From Lactarius indigo (Eukaryota > Basidiomycota > Agaricomycetes > Russulales > Russulaceae): a stretch of 64,000 nt of DNA. The stretch is from positions 186,001-250,000 of the forward strand of contig JAFKAC010000026.1 of assembly GCA_025766275.1 (NCBI GenBank), given 5' to 3'. The notes beneath the pieces are model-generated. The model worked only from the letters and a program-made list of their open reading frames with translations. It searched no databases and was not told where the DNA came from. Position 1 is the first letter of the stretch; each line of letters begins with the position of its first letter. The position numbers and the translations under genes are program-made. Below, piece by piece: positions 9,113 through 18,700 of the stretch.

Positions 9113-11644
9113 AGGTTATGGGCCCTGCCATCCCTGCTGCTATGAACGACCCCCTTCCCACCTCTGTCCCTCGTCTTGATCCTACCGGTTCCAACTGGGC
9201 TATCTTCAGCATGCGCTTCCAGGAAGCTATGGAGGCCAATCAGAAATGGACTCACTTCACTGGCAAGTCCCAATGTCCCGTCGCGGCTGACCCGAACAAG
9301 CCCACGGCCAACGAGAAGAAAGCCATTGACGAGTGGACTCAGGAGGAGACCGTCGCCAAGTACCTCCTCTCTCAGCGTCTCCCCGATTCCACCGCCGTTC
9401 GCCTGAAGTCGCTCAACTCTGCCGAAGAGCGCTGGAAGAAAGTAACCACCGAGTTCAGCATGAAAAGTCAGTATGTGGAGACCGACATGCTCACCGCCTT
9501 TTCTGAGATGCGCTGCCCGCACGGCGGGGACGTCCGTGCTTTCCTTGGAGAAATGCGCGTGAAGCGCGAGGAGCTCGCGGCTGTTGGTGTCACTGTATCT
9601 GAGAAGGAGTACCGGTCAGCGATAATCAAAGCTATCCCGGACGAAATGTCCAAGTTCACCTCGGGTTTACTCACTGCTGCTCGCGTCCTGTCCCCTACCA
9701 CCTCTATTGACCCCAACCTCCTGATTGATCACATCTCCGAAGAGGCCGACTGCCTGGCGGCGCGGCGCAAACGGGATGGGGGCTCATCAGGCAAGGGGAA
9801 GCAACATCAGTCCCAGCCCCAAGACGAAGCTATGGCAGCCACTCACGGTGATGGGGGGAAGAAGCGCTGCAAAGGCAAGTGCCACAATTGCGGCAAGCAA
9901 GGCCATTGGGCACGCGAGTGCCGTTCGCCGAAGAAGGACACCCAGTCCAACCAAAATCAAAATCAGTCAAACACGTCCGGGCAGTCTAGTCAACCGCCGA
10001 CGTACCAGAATGCCACCAAGCCCGAGAACAAGCCAGTTGGATCAGCCAACGTCGTGGCAATCCCCAAAGACGACGCCAGCGCAGAGGGCTGGACGTCTGT
10101 TGAACCAGACGGATGCTGGTCGGCTGTGTTCACTGGGGACGTCTTCAAGCTACCGGAAAGCCAAGTTGTCACCCTCCAAGAGTGCGATGAAGCAGGGGCG
10201 AGCGCCACGTTGTCTGGCAGGCTCGCAGCAGCTGCTATCACGCAGATGGAGGCGGCGAGACCCACCCGCGTAGAACTCTACGATTCAGGCGCTACGCGCC
10301 ACATTTCACCCTATCGCGACGATTTTTTGACTTACCGATCGCTCAAGCATCCGGTTTTCTTGAATGCGGCCAACGGCCAGCAGTTCCCGGCTGTGGGCAC
10401 TGGCAGCATGGTGGTTAGCGCACCAAATGGAAATGGCGAGTCTGAGCTCACGCTCGAGAACGTGTTGCACGCACCATCCATCGGCTACACTCTTGTATCC
10501 CTCAGGGCACTCGACAGCCTGGGCTACCGCATCGCAATCGGCGGGGGCCATCTCGAAATCCAGTCCGGCGCAGGAGAACGCCTTGCGAGCATTGCGTGCA
10601 CTCCGCGTGGACTGTACCGCGTCACGCATGAGTGCGAGGGCGGCTACGCTGTGGAGGTCATCAGTGTCATGGAACTTCACAGGTGCATGGGGCATATCGC
10701 GCCCGCTAGCGCTCGCAAGCTCGTTGAGGACCGGCTCGTCACCGGCATCGCGCTCGACCCGAATTCGCGGGAAGAGCACTGTGATGCATGTCTCTACGCC
10801 TGCGCCACCCGTCAGCCCATCCCCAAGATGCGTGTTAGTCCACAAGGAAAGAATTTCGGTGATGAGATACATACCGATGTCTGGGGCCCCGCTCCAGTAG
10901 CAACCCGGACAGGACGGCGCTACTTCATTACCTTCATGGACGATGCGACTCGGTACACCATCACCTACCTCCTCGCCGAGAAGAGCGCCGCCTTCGCGAA
11001 CTATTGCCAGTTCGAGGTGTGGGCGCGAACCCAGGACCACTGCACCGCGATCAAGGTCTTGCAATCAGACCGCGGCGGCGAGTACCTGAGCGACGCGTTC
11101 AGCAAGCATCTCGCGGACGCCGGTACAGCGCGCAGACTCACCGTCCATGATTCCCCCCAGCTTAATGGCGTTGCCGAGCGCCTCAACCGTACCCTGGTCG
11201 AGAAGGTATGCGCCCTCTTGCACACCGCCGGTCTTCCCCAGAGCTTGTGGGGGGAGGCCCTCTGTCACTCCACCTGGCTGAAGAATCGCACTTCGATGCG
11301 GGCACTGGGCGGTGGTACCCCCTGGCAGGCGCTGTATGGCTCGCCTCCTGACTTGTCCGGGCTGAAACGATTCGGGGACCCCGTTTGGGTGCACGACCTG
11401 AATGGCTCCAAGCTAGACCCAAGGGCTCGCGAAGGGCGCTGGATTGGTTTCGACACCGAGTCGCGCGGCCACCGAGTATACTGGCCCTCAAACAGGTCAG
11501 TAGGCGTCGAACGCAACGTGTATTTCGCTGCGGCCGAGCGGCTCGAGGGGGAGAAAATGGACGTACCTATCCCCAAAACTTTGCCTGGCGAGTCGCACGC
11601 TGCACCGATACCCTTGCTGTTCGCGCCGCCGCTACCTTCAGCGC
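8757..11644 (+). mobile_element. Copia-2: truncated Ty1/copia element
   Basis: A presumed 5' LTR starts TGTTGAAGTG inside an ankyrin codon and runs to the primer-binding site at about 9113. The gag-pol frame is open as far as 11644, where the Copia-3 LTR starts. The reverse transcriptase, RNase H and 3' LTR halves are not found downstream of Copia-3, so they were deleted or lie elsewhere. The duplication at the 5' flank would be CAGAA (8752-8756), but the partner is missing. Confidence 0.85.
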
Positions 11645-11712
11645 TGTTGATAAGTGACCCTTGCGCACTTAGCGGCTCGTACGGACCAGACTTGCAGCAT
11701 GGACTGCTTTAG
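9118..11712 (+). pseudogene. Copia-2 Gag and partial Pol, broken by Copia-3
   Basis: The first ATG (9118) lies inside the primer-binding site; the next in-frame ATG is 9142 (MNDPL). Domains: Gag (WAIFSMRFQEAMEAN onward), CCHC knuckle CHNCGKQGHWAREC from residue 255, protease LYDSGATRHIS with Asp 389, GAG-pre-integrase (LHRCMGHI, CDAC) and integrase core (HTDVWGPA, LQSDRGGEY, NGVAERLNRT). The frame enters the Copia-3 LTR at 11645. The last 22 residues are LTR-encoded, ending in TAG at 11712. Reverse transcriptase and RNase H are absent, so the copy cannot move on its own. Confidence 0.9.
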
Positions 11713-12269
11713 ATTAGATATACAGGACTTGTAGATTAGATACTAATTGATCTGTACAATCTGGACTTACCATTGCGTCATCTATGACATCACTGTACTT
11801 CTATGACATCATACATCCGGACTCTGCGTTGTATAACACCTTTGTACTTTCCTTTGTTCCGTACTTAGCTTTATCTTTATTATGATGTCACTATGATATC
11901 ATCTGCTTCTGGACTCTCCTTATTCTTTCTTTCCTTGTTCTCAGAACGTCCACTCCTTTGTCCGTTTGTAGAACAATACTTCCTTGTACTGCGTGACTTA
12001 GTGTTACATCCCTTGTACAGTGTCACTACCAGAAAGTGTATAAGTAGAGTACCATGTACACTCCTGGTCCACATCAGTTCTCACTGCTTGTGTGCCAGGT
12101 AAGCTCCCTTCTTTCCAATGTAACAACATCAGTTCTCACTGCTTGTGTGCCAGACTACAATCTTGCTTCACTTGCTTGACACCTCCTGTGCTGCTTCTCA
12201 GTCACCCTCTATATCTCACCACAGTACCTTGTTTCACTGTGAGTATAGTTCCTATGTGTCTGTTCATCA
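11645..12269 (+). repeat. Copia-3 5' LTR
   Basis: It starts TGTTGATAAGTG and ends TTCATCA, directly before the primer-binding site at 12270. TATAAG at 12039-12044 is a likely TATA box, placing the start of transcription near 12070. A 28-bp exact direct repeat (12071-12098 and 12126-12153) lies just after it. The first copy is followed by a splice-donor-like GTAAGC and the second ends in CAG. Confidence 0.9.
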
Positions 12270-13047
12270 GGTTATGGGCCCTGGTGCCCTAGCCACTCCA
12301 CTTGGCTGGTCACTGTCTTCCTAGGAGGACACACCAGGCTAAGGTCTGTCTGGGGCCTTACCAGCCTTGCCCAAGGCAGAGAGCAGTGGGGCGCCACTTG
12401 TCTCTGCTGAGGAACCTCCTGTATCATGTACTGCCCAGTAGTCCTACTTTCACCCCTACTGTTTTCCTAGCCCCTGCGCTATGCGCAAGGAGATTGGGTC
12501 TGGTAGCCCTTCAATCAATATCCAGGTGTGCATGGCCCACTGGGCTGTGTATTGTGGAGCTTAGCGCCAGCTGTCTCTGGTGCTCCACACTGGGCGCAGG
12601 ATCTCCTCACCATGGGAGTGTAAAACCTGGTTCAGACTCTGGGGGGTGTTCACCACTATGGTGTTCTGCAACCAGATACCTGCCTTGTAGCGGCAATGGG
12701 AAAGGATTCAGTAAAGCCACTTGTGGCGATGAGGCAACCAACAGGCCGAGAAGGCTGAGGTAGACAGCCTTGGGCTCTGAAAGCAATCCCTTCACCTTCC
12801 CCCTGACGCAAACCATTTGAGCTGTGTCCTAGACACACCCTGGCTGGCAGCTAGCTCATGGTATGGCAAAGGGACTCTCTCAACCTGGGCCTAGCCCTTG
12901 TATCACTGGCATACTATCAGGAGGCAGGATGCATTAGCGTTCTGGCCTTACAGAATCACAGACAGGAGTGGTACCCCTCTATCTTTATGTCTTGCAACTA
13001 TGAAGCACTGTTGCTGACTGCTCCTCGGCGACAGATAAATCATCCCA
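12270..13047 (+). promoter_or_regulatory. Copia-3 primer-binding site and long 5' leader
   Basis: GGTTATGGGCCC at 12270-12281 is complementary to the initiator tRNA-Met anticodon arm, as in Copia-1. About 770 nt then separate it from the gag ATG, with no coding ORF that I can support. Copia-1 has only about 100 nt here. The region may hold packaging or translation signals, or an intron. Confidence 0.65.
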
Positions 13048-16000
13048 ATGTCTGGTTCTTCATCTACCCCTGCTGCCGGTGCTGGTGCTCCTCCCAGCCC
13101 CACTGGTGGCTCTGCAGGAGGCTCACTCCCTCCTCCTTCTGGGTCCACACCCTCCACACGCCTCTCTCAAGCCCACAGTGCCAACTTTGGCATGCCATCT
13201 GGCATCCACCTCACCCAGTTTGACGGCACTGGCTGGAACGAATGGTCTGGGACCATTGAGGCTATCCTCACGCTGCATGAGGCTGAAGATGTGTTCACTC
13301 TGGACACACCCCCATCAGGTATCACTACCGATGAGTGGGATTCAGTCCAGCGTCGCTCCAAGGCGTACCTCCGCCTTTACTTAAAGCCAGATGTCTACTC
13401 CCTTGTGGCGGACAACATTGTCTATGCCACCTTCAAGGCAAAGTGGGACAAATTGAGAGACGTATACGCTGGTGCTTCGGGCAGCACCACCATCTTTAAC
13501 TTGTGGATCCAGTTAACACAAGCCCGCCTCGACGACTCTGCACCCATGGCCGCTCAGCTGGCCAAGCTCAATGAGCTAAGGGTTGCCCTTTCCAATGCGC
13601 AGATGGGTGTCTCTGACATCCAATACTGCCTCATTCTCCTCCACGCGCTGCCGCACTCGTATGAGGTGTTGGCCTCTACCATCCTTGCCAGTGGGGCCCC
13701 CTCCGCACTTAAGCACGCTGAAATAATAGCGCGCATAGTGTCGGAGGAAGCTCGCCGCGCCGGGCCCTCTGGCTCTTCCCTCAACAAGGTGGCCCCTGTC
13801 AAGTCGATGGGCAAAAAGGGCAAGAAGGACCACTCTGGTCTAACTTGCCACTATTGCAACAAAAAGGGCCACATCAAGCCTGACTGCAGGAAGAAGAAGA
13901 AGGATGAGGCTGACGCAAAGGAGAAGGAGAAGGCAGGCAACAAGGCCGCAAATAGTCATATTCTTGTACCTACCACCACCTCCATTAAGGAGGTTGAAGA
14001 GCCCGCCATAGACTGGGCTTCTCAATCAATTTCTGTTGCCTTGTATGCTGCCTCGCGTGTGCGTTGGATGATGGACAGTGGTGCTACACACCACATTACA
14101 CCACATCGGTCTGACTTCAAGGACTACACCCCAACTAAAGGCACTGTACGCCTAGGGGATAAGTCTACAATAGATCAAGTGGGTGTTGGGTCTGTCGTCT
14201 TTACAACGAGCCAAGGTATCTCTATCACCCTCAGTAATGTGCTACACCTACCACAGGTGAAGACGCGCTTCTTGTCAACGCGCGCCCTAGCACAAAAGGG
14301 TGCTGAGATTGCCTTTGATAGTGGCTCATTTAAAATATCTATCAACCAAAAGTGTGTGGCCAAAGGCTACCTTGAGGACAACCTTTACTGGTTGGACGCA
14401 GCCAGCGTCGGCCTCAACGCCCACACAAAATCAAGTGCTGCCACACTTGATATCTGGCATCAACGCATGGGACACATCTCCTCTGCGGTGCTGAAGGCGC
14501 ATGGTCCCTCTGCCACTACTGGCATGGACATAGATAGCTCCACCACGGCCCACACAGTCTGCCATGGGTGCGAGATGGGTAAATCCACTCGCCAACCCTT
14601 TTCTGCGTCCTCCAACAAAAGGACAACTCGTCAATTTGAGATCGTGCACAGTGACCTCGCCGGTCCTATGCAGACTCAGTCCTTGCAAGGCTCGACCTAC
14701 ACTGCCACCTTCATAGACGACCACACTAAGTTCACTGTGGTACACTTCCTTAAGTCGAAGGACCAGTTTGCTAAGTCACTGCAGATGTATTTGGCTTGGG
14801 GTGAAACCCAGTCTGGCCATAAACTGCGTGCTCTGCACTCTGACCGCGGTGGCGAATACATGTCGAGTGTCATGCAGGACATTCTTAAGCAGAAAGGGAT
14901 AGAGCATCACCTCACGATGCCGGGTTCACCACAGTCTAACGGAAAAGCCGAGCGGTTTAACCGCACCATTATGGATAAGGCAATGTCCATGCTTCACACA
15001 GCTGGCATGTCTAAAGGCTTCTGGGAGCATGCAGTGTGCACAGCTGTGCACATCTATAACCGCTCTCCAGTCCGTGGGCTTAAGTGGCGCACTCCTTATG
15101 AGCTCTGGCACTCTGGCAAAGTGCCTGATGTCTCACATCTTCGCGTCTTTGGATGCAAGGGGTACATGCACGTACCCGCTGATAAGTGTCGCAAATTGGA
15201 TGCGAAGGCCATTGAGGTCACGCTTATCGGGTTTGAGCCCGAATCAAAGGGCTATAAGCTCTGGGACCGCTCAACCCGCTCCGTCCGAGTGTCCAGGGAT
15301 GTGACATTCGACGAGAGTAGCTTTCCGTCCCTCCAGGGTGCTGAGACACACCCCACACCTTCACCACCAGTCGTGCCTAGCACAACAGTGACTGCCGTGC
15401 CTCACCCGCCGGCGTTACCACCAATGCAAGCCCCCTCCCCTGCACACTCCAGTAGTAGTGAGGAGGAGGATGTCGAAAAGCTCCTAGACCCCCCACAAGT
15501 TCAACCACGCCCAACCACTCCACCACCTGCTCTGCCAGCTCTGCCCACCACACCTAAACGTGAGCAGACCACTCCCACTTCACCCCCGCTGCGTCCTAGT
15601 GCAACGCGCATTATGCGCCATGTCCCTCCTCCCTCACCAGAAATGCCTGGGGGATTTGAGGATCGTGCACAGCGTAGTCAGCTGTTGCGCGAGATGGACA
15701 ATGCACCAAGGCGCAGTGCTCGTGCCCCTGTCCCTAATCCGCGTTACTTCAATGCAGACAATGCGGCATGGCGCGGCAGGCGTCTGGGGTATGCGGAGTT
15801 ACTAGCTGCTGCCTTTGTAGGCCGAGACCCTGCAACTTATGCAGAGGCCATGAGGTCTGCAGCTGCAGATGAGTGGACTAAGGCGTGTCAGTATGAAATG
15901 GACGCCCTAGCTAAAAATGGGACTTGGGAGTTAGTGGATCTCCCGCCTAATCGCAAGGCAGTAAAATCCAAATGGGTCTTCAAGCTCAAAGCGGATGGCC

Positions 16001-17370
16001 GCTACAGAGCTCGCTTGGTGGCTAAGGGATTCACGCAGATCCCTGGCGTAGATTTTGATGAAACCTTCTCTCCCGTCGCACGATTTGAGTCGCTACGTTT
16101 ACTTCTGGCGTTGGCCGCGCTGGAGGACTGGCACATCCATCAGATGGATGTTAAGTCTGCTTTTCTCAATGGCGTGCTTGATGAGGAGATTTACATGGAG
16201 CAGCCACAAGGTTTCACTGTCACTGGCTCTGAGACGAAGGTGTGTCGCCTGGTTAAGGCGATTTATGGTCTCAAACAGGCCTCCCGCGCATGGAACTTGC
16301 AATTCCATGGAGTGCTCACTGCACTCGGCTTTAAGCAGACGTTTGCTGATGCTGGCATATATGTGATGCCTCAACGGGAGGGGTATGATCCACTCTTCGT
16401 TATTGTCTACGTTGACGACATCACTATACTGGGTCCCTCGTTGAGTGGAATCAAGCGTCTTAAGTCGGACTTGTCTGAACGCTATGAGATGACAGATCTC
16501 GGGGAGATAGAGTCCTATCTTGGTATGCGCATTGTGCGCGACCGCTCCCTTAGACGCATCGAAATAGATCAGTCTGGCTACATCAAGGATGTCCTTGAAC
16601 GCTTCGGCATGTCTGATGCCACACCACACAACACACCCTTGCCCGCTGGTGCTGACGAGCACCTGGTTAAATATACGTCGCAGGCAACTGCCTCAGATAT
16701 CTCTCACTACCAATCTCTTATTGGGAGTCTGCTTTATGTGCAGATTGGCACTAGGCCAGATATCTCCTTCGCTGTGTCACGTTTGGCGCAGTACGCAGCG
16801 AATCCCTCACCACAACATCTACGACTTGCGCAGTATGTCCTGTCCTACTTAGTGGGAACTATGGATATGCGTATTGTCTACGATGGCACCAATGGCGATG
16901 GCCTTCATGGCTACACTGATTCCAGTCTGGCTGATCAGACTGACGACCGCCACTCCACCTCTGGTTATGTGTTCCTACTAGCTAACGGTGCAATAAGCTG
17001 GTCTTCGCGCAAGCAAAAGACTGTTGCCCAAAACACAACGGAAGCGGAATACATGGCCATGACCGACGCGGCCAACCAGGCTGCATGGTATCAGAGCTTC
17101 CTCACGGAACTCGGGTACGAGGTCGACGACCCCATCCCACTGCATGGTGACAATAAGGGTGCCATTGACTTGGCCTTGAACCCTGTCACTGGGAGACGGT
17201 CTAAGCACATTGCCATATGGCATCATGTTATCAGGGAGTACATCGAAAAGGGGACCATCACCCTCATTAGAACTCCTACTGTGGATATGGTTGCGGACGG
17301 CTTTACGAAGTCACTACCGCGTGTCCTGCTACAGAAGCACAATGATGACATGGGACTTGTGTGTACTTAG
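13048..17370 (+). CDS. Copia-3 Gag-Pol polyprotein (1440 aa)
   Basis: An ATG-started, uninterrupted frame. Domains in order: Ser/Gly/Pro-rich N-terminus; Gag; CCHC knuckle CHYCNKKGHIKPDC from residue 267; protease MDSGATHHI with Asp 343; GAG-pre-integrase (WHQRMGHIS, then CHGC); integrase core (HSDLAGPM, LHSDRGGEYMS, NGKAERFNRT); Pro/Thr-rich linker; reverse transcriptase with canonical YVDD (Asp 1123-1124); RNase H (TEAEYMAMTDAANQA, RRSKHIAIWHHVIREY). Every expected catalytic motif is present. The protein could act in trans, although the element itself has lost most of its 3' LTR and so cannot be reverse transcribed normally. Confidence 0.95.
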   Translation: MSGSSSTPAAGAGAPPSPTGGSAGGSLPPPSGSTPSTRLSQAHSANFGMPSGIHLTQFDGTGWNEWSGTIEAILTLHEAEDVFTLDTPPSGITTDEWDSVQRRSKAYLRLYLKPDVYSLVADNIVYATFKAKWDKLRDVYAGASGSTTIFNLWIQLTQARLDDSAPMAAQLAKLNELRVALSNAQMGVSDIQYCLILLHALPHSYEVLASTILASGAPSALKHAEIIARIVSEEARRAGPSGSSLNKVAPVKSMGKKGKKDHSGLTCHYCNKKGHIKPDCRKKKKDEADAKEKEKAGNKAANSHILVPTTTSIKEVEEPAIDWASQSISVALYAASRVRWMMDSGATHHITPHRSDFKDYTPTKGTVRLGDKSTIDQVGVGSVVFTTSQGISITLSNVLHLPQVKTRFLSTRALAQKGAEIAFDSGSFKISINQKCVAKGYLEDNLYWLDAASVGLNAHTKSSAATLDIWHQRMGHISSAVLKAHGPSATTGMDIDSSTTAHTVCHGCEMGKSTRQPFSASSNKRTTRQFEIVHSDLAGPMQTQSLQGSTYTATFIDDHTKFTVVHFLKSKDQFAKSLQMYLAWGETQSGHKLRALHSDRGGEYMSSVMQDILKQKGIEHHLTMPGSPQSNGKAERFNRTIMDKAMSMLHTAGMSKGFWEHAVCTAVHIYNRSPVRGLKWRTPYELWHSGKVPDVSHLRVFGCKGYMHVPADKCRKLDAKAIEVTLIGFEPESKGYKLWDRSTRSVRVSRDVTFDESSFPSLQGAETHPTPSPPVVPSTTVTAVPHPPALPPMQAPSPAHSSSSEEEDVEKLLDPPQVQPRPTTPPPALPALPTTPKREQTTPTSPPLRPSATRIMRHVPPPSPEMPGGFEDRAQRSQLLREMDNAPRRSARAPVPNPRYFNADNAAWRGRRLGYAELLAAAFVGRDPATYAEAMRSAAADEWTKACQYEMDALAKNGTWELVDLPPNRKAVKSKWVFKLKADGRYRARLVAKGFTQIPGVDFDETFSPVARFESLRLLLALAALEDWHIHQMDVKSAFLNGVLDEEIYMEQPQGFTVTGSETKVCRLVKAIYGLKQASRAWNLQFHGVLTALGFKQTFADAGIYVMPQREGYDPLFVIVYVDDITILGPSLSGIKRLKSDLSERYEMTDLGEIESYLGMRIVRDRSLRRIEIDQSGYIKDVLERFGMSDATPHNTPLPAGADEHLVKYTSQATASDISHYQSLIGSLLYVQIGTRPDISFAVSRLAQYAANPSPQHLRLAQYVLSYLVGTMDMRIVYDGTNGDGLHGYTDSSLADQTDDRHSTSGYVFLLANGAISWSSRKQKTVAQNTTEAEYMAMTDAANQAAWYQSFLTELGYEVDDPIPLHGDNKGAIDLALNPVTGRRSKHIAIWHHVIREYIEKGTITLIRTPTVDMVADGFTKSLPRVLLQKHNDDMGLVCT

Positions 17371-17389
17371 ATTGTAGATCACGGGGAGA

Positions 17390-17593
17390 TGTTGATAAGT
17401 GACCCTTGCGCACTTAGCGGCTCATACGGACCGGACTTGCAGCATGGACTGCTTTAGATTAGATATACAGGACTTGTAGATTAGATACTAATTGATCTGT
17501 ACAATCTGGACTTACCATTGCGTCATCTATGACATCACTGTACTTCTATGACATCATACATCCGGACTCTGCGTTGTATAACACCTTTGCACT
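17390..17593 (+). repeat. Copia-3 3' LTR, truncated
   Basis: TGTTGATAAGTG is preceded by the purine-rich CACGGGGAGA. It matches 11645-11848 and then ends abruptly after ACACCTTTGCACT. Confidence 0.9.
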
Positions 17594-18182
17594 GGATGGA
17601 AATCTTACTTTTACCACTGACAAAATCCTAACATATCTGTAACAAAAGGTAATCAAATTTCCTTCAATTTATATGACACAAAATGCAAGAATGATAAATA
17701 CATATTGTCAGGCTAAATTCATATTACAAAATGAAACTGAAATACTATTTATTGATATCATTTTCTCATGTTCCTTGTGGATAGAAAAAATAGTCATTTT
17801 GCAAAGATGTTTCACTTAGAAATAGTTTAAAAAAATGCAAACCAAATGATTTTTTCCAAGGGTAAATGGCACAACAAAATACTATAATATTTTTCTCATC
17901 TGCCTAAGTATTTCACATGGAAAAACAATGACAAGCAGTCAAAACTATATTAACATAACTCCCAATGGTAAAATTTTGACTCAACTATAATGTGATGTCA
18001 CCATTTTTTTAAAAGTAACATTCTTAATTTTGACATCATATTTTGTGAAGGAAAACCATAATATAATCATATATGAGGTATTCAATTTTTCCTATATTTT
18101 TCTGAGAAGCATTTTATTAAGCAATATATAATATTTCTCCATTGTAAAATTATATATATTGCATTAATATTTGTCAAGAGCT
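17594..18182 (+). other. AT-rich island of unknown origin
   Basis: About 590 bp of strongly AT-rich DNA with many A and T runs and no ORF, set between sequences of near-even composition. It begins exactly where the Copia-3 3' LTR is cut. I see no terminal repeats. It could be the end of another mobile element, a heavily mutated remnant, or organelle-like DNA. Confidence 0.7.
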
Positions 18183-18700
18183 TATTATAATAAAATGGGA
18201 AATGACCACCATGGGAGGGACAGCTCAGGCCAAGAGTCATCGTGGCTATGTGGGAGACCCCCAGGGGAGCCTGCCTGGAGCCCCGGGAACACACAGGGCC
18301 CAAGCTCAACTCTGAGAATCGACAACAATGGATATCTCTGGATTCAGGGGCATCCATTACCATCCCAACAGCAGGATCAGCGCCACCATTTTTACTACAC
18401 CTGAGCCCTCTGCAGACACCCGTGATCAGGGGGAGTTCCCTGACTGGGCACCAGCCAACTCCACCAACACAATTGTCCAGACCACCGGTGTATCCCTGGA
18501 CCCTCAACAAAAAAGAGATGGACACCATGCTATGGGCCACTGACAAGCTAACCCCCAGTGCAGCGAGACGGAAAAAGCATCTCCCATATACCCCTAGCTT
18601 CATCAGTGAGATTAGGCATCATCTCGACCTAGACAACCCAATCAACACTGCTGTCGCCAATAAGCGCACTACGTTCACGCAGTATGAGACGCAGCAGTAG
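18183..18700 (+). pseudogene. Fragment resembling a fungal tyrosine recombinase (Crypton/YR-like)
   Basis: The frame 18242-18700 contains PWTLNKKEMDTML, LPYTPSFISEIRHHL and DLDNPINTAVAN. These resemble the stretch before the catalytic domain in fungal tyrosine-recombinase proteins. The downstream part with the Arg/His/Tyr catalytic residues is missing, and the N-terminal half is scrambled across frames. I infer a decayed fragment and am not sure of the family. Confidence 0.35.

Larger units (their letters stand above)
11645..17593 (+). mobile_element. Copia-3: Ty1/copia element nested in Copia-2, 3' LTR truncated
   Basis: It has a 5' LTR (11645-12269), a primer-binding site, a long untranslated leader, an intact 1440-codon gag-pol frame, a purine-rich tract before 17390 and the first ~204 bp of a 3' LTR. 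The shared LTR portions differ at about three positions, all transitions. LTR homology stops at about 17593, where AT-rich DNA begins, so the right end and target duplication are lost. Confidence 0.93.

Noticed and set aside
10306..11064. 252-codon minus-strand ORF
   Set aside because: It is antisense to Copia-2 pol and has no domain; the plus strand carries all retroelement motifs.
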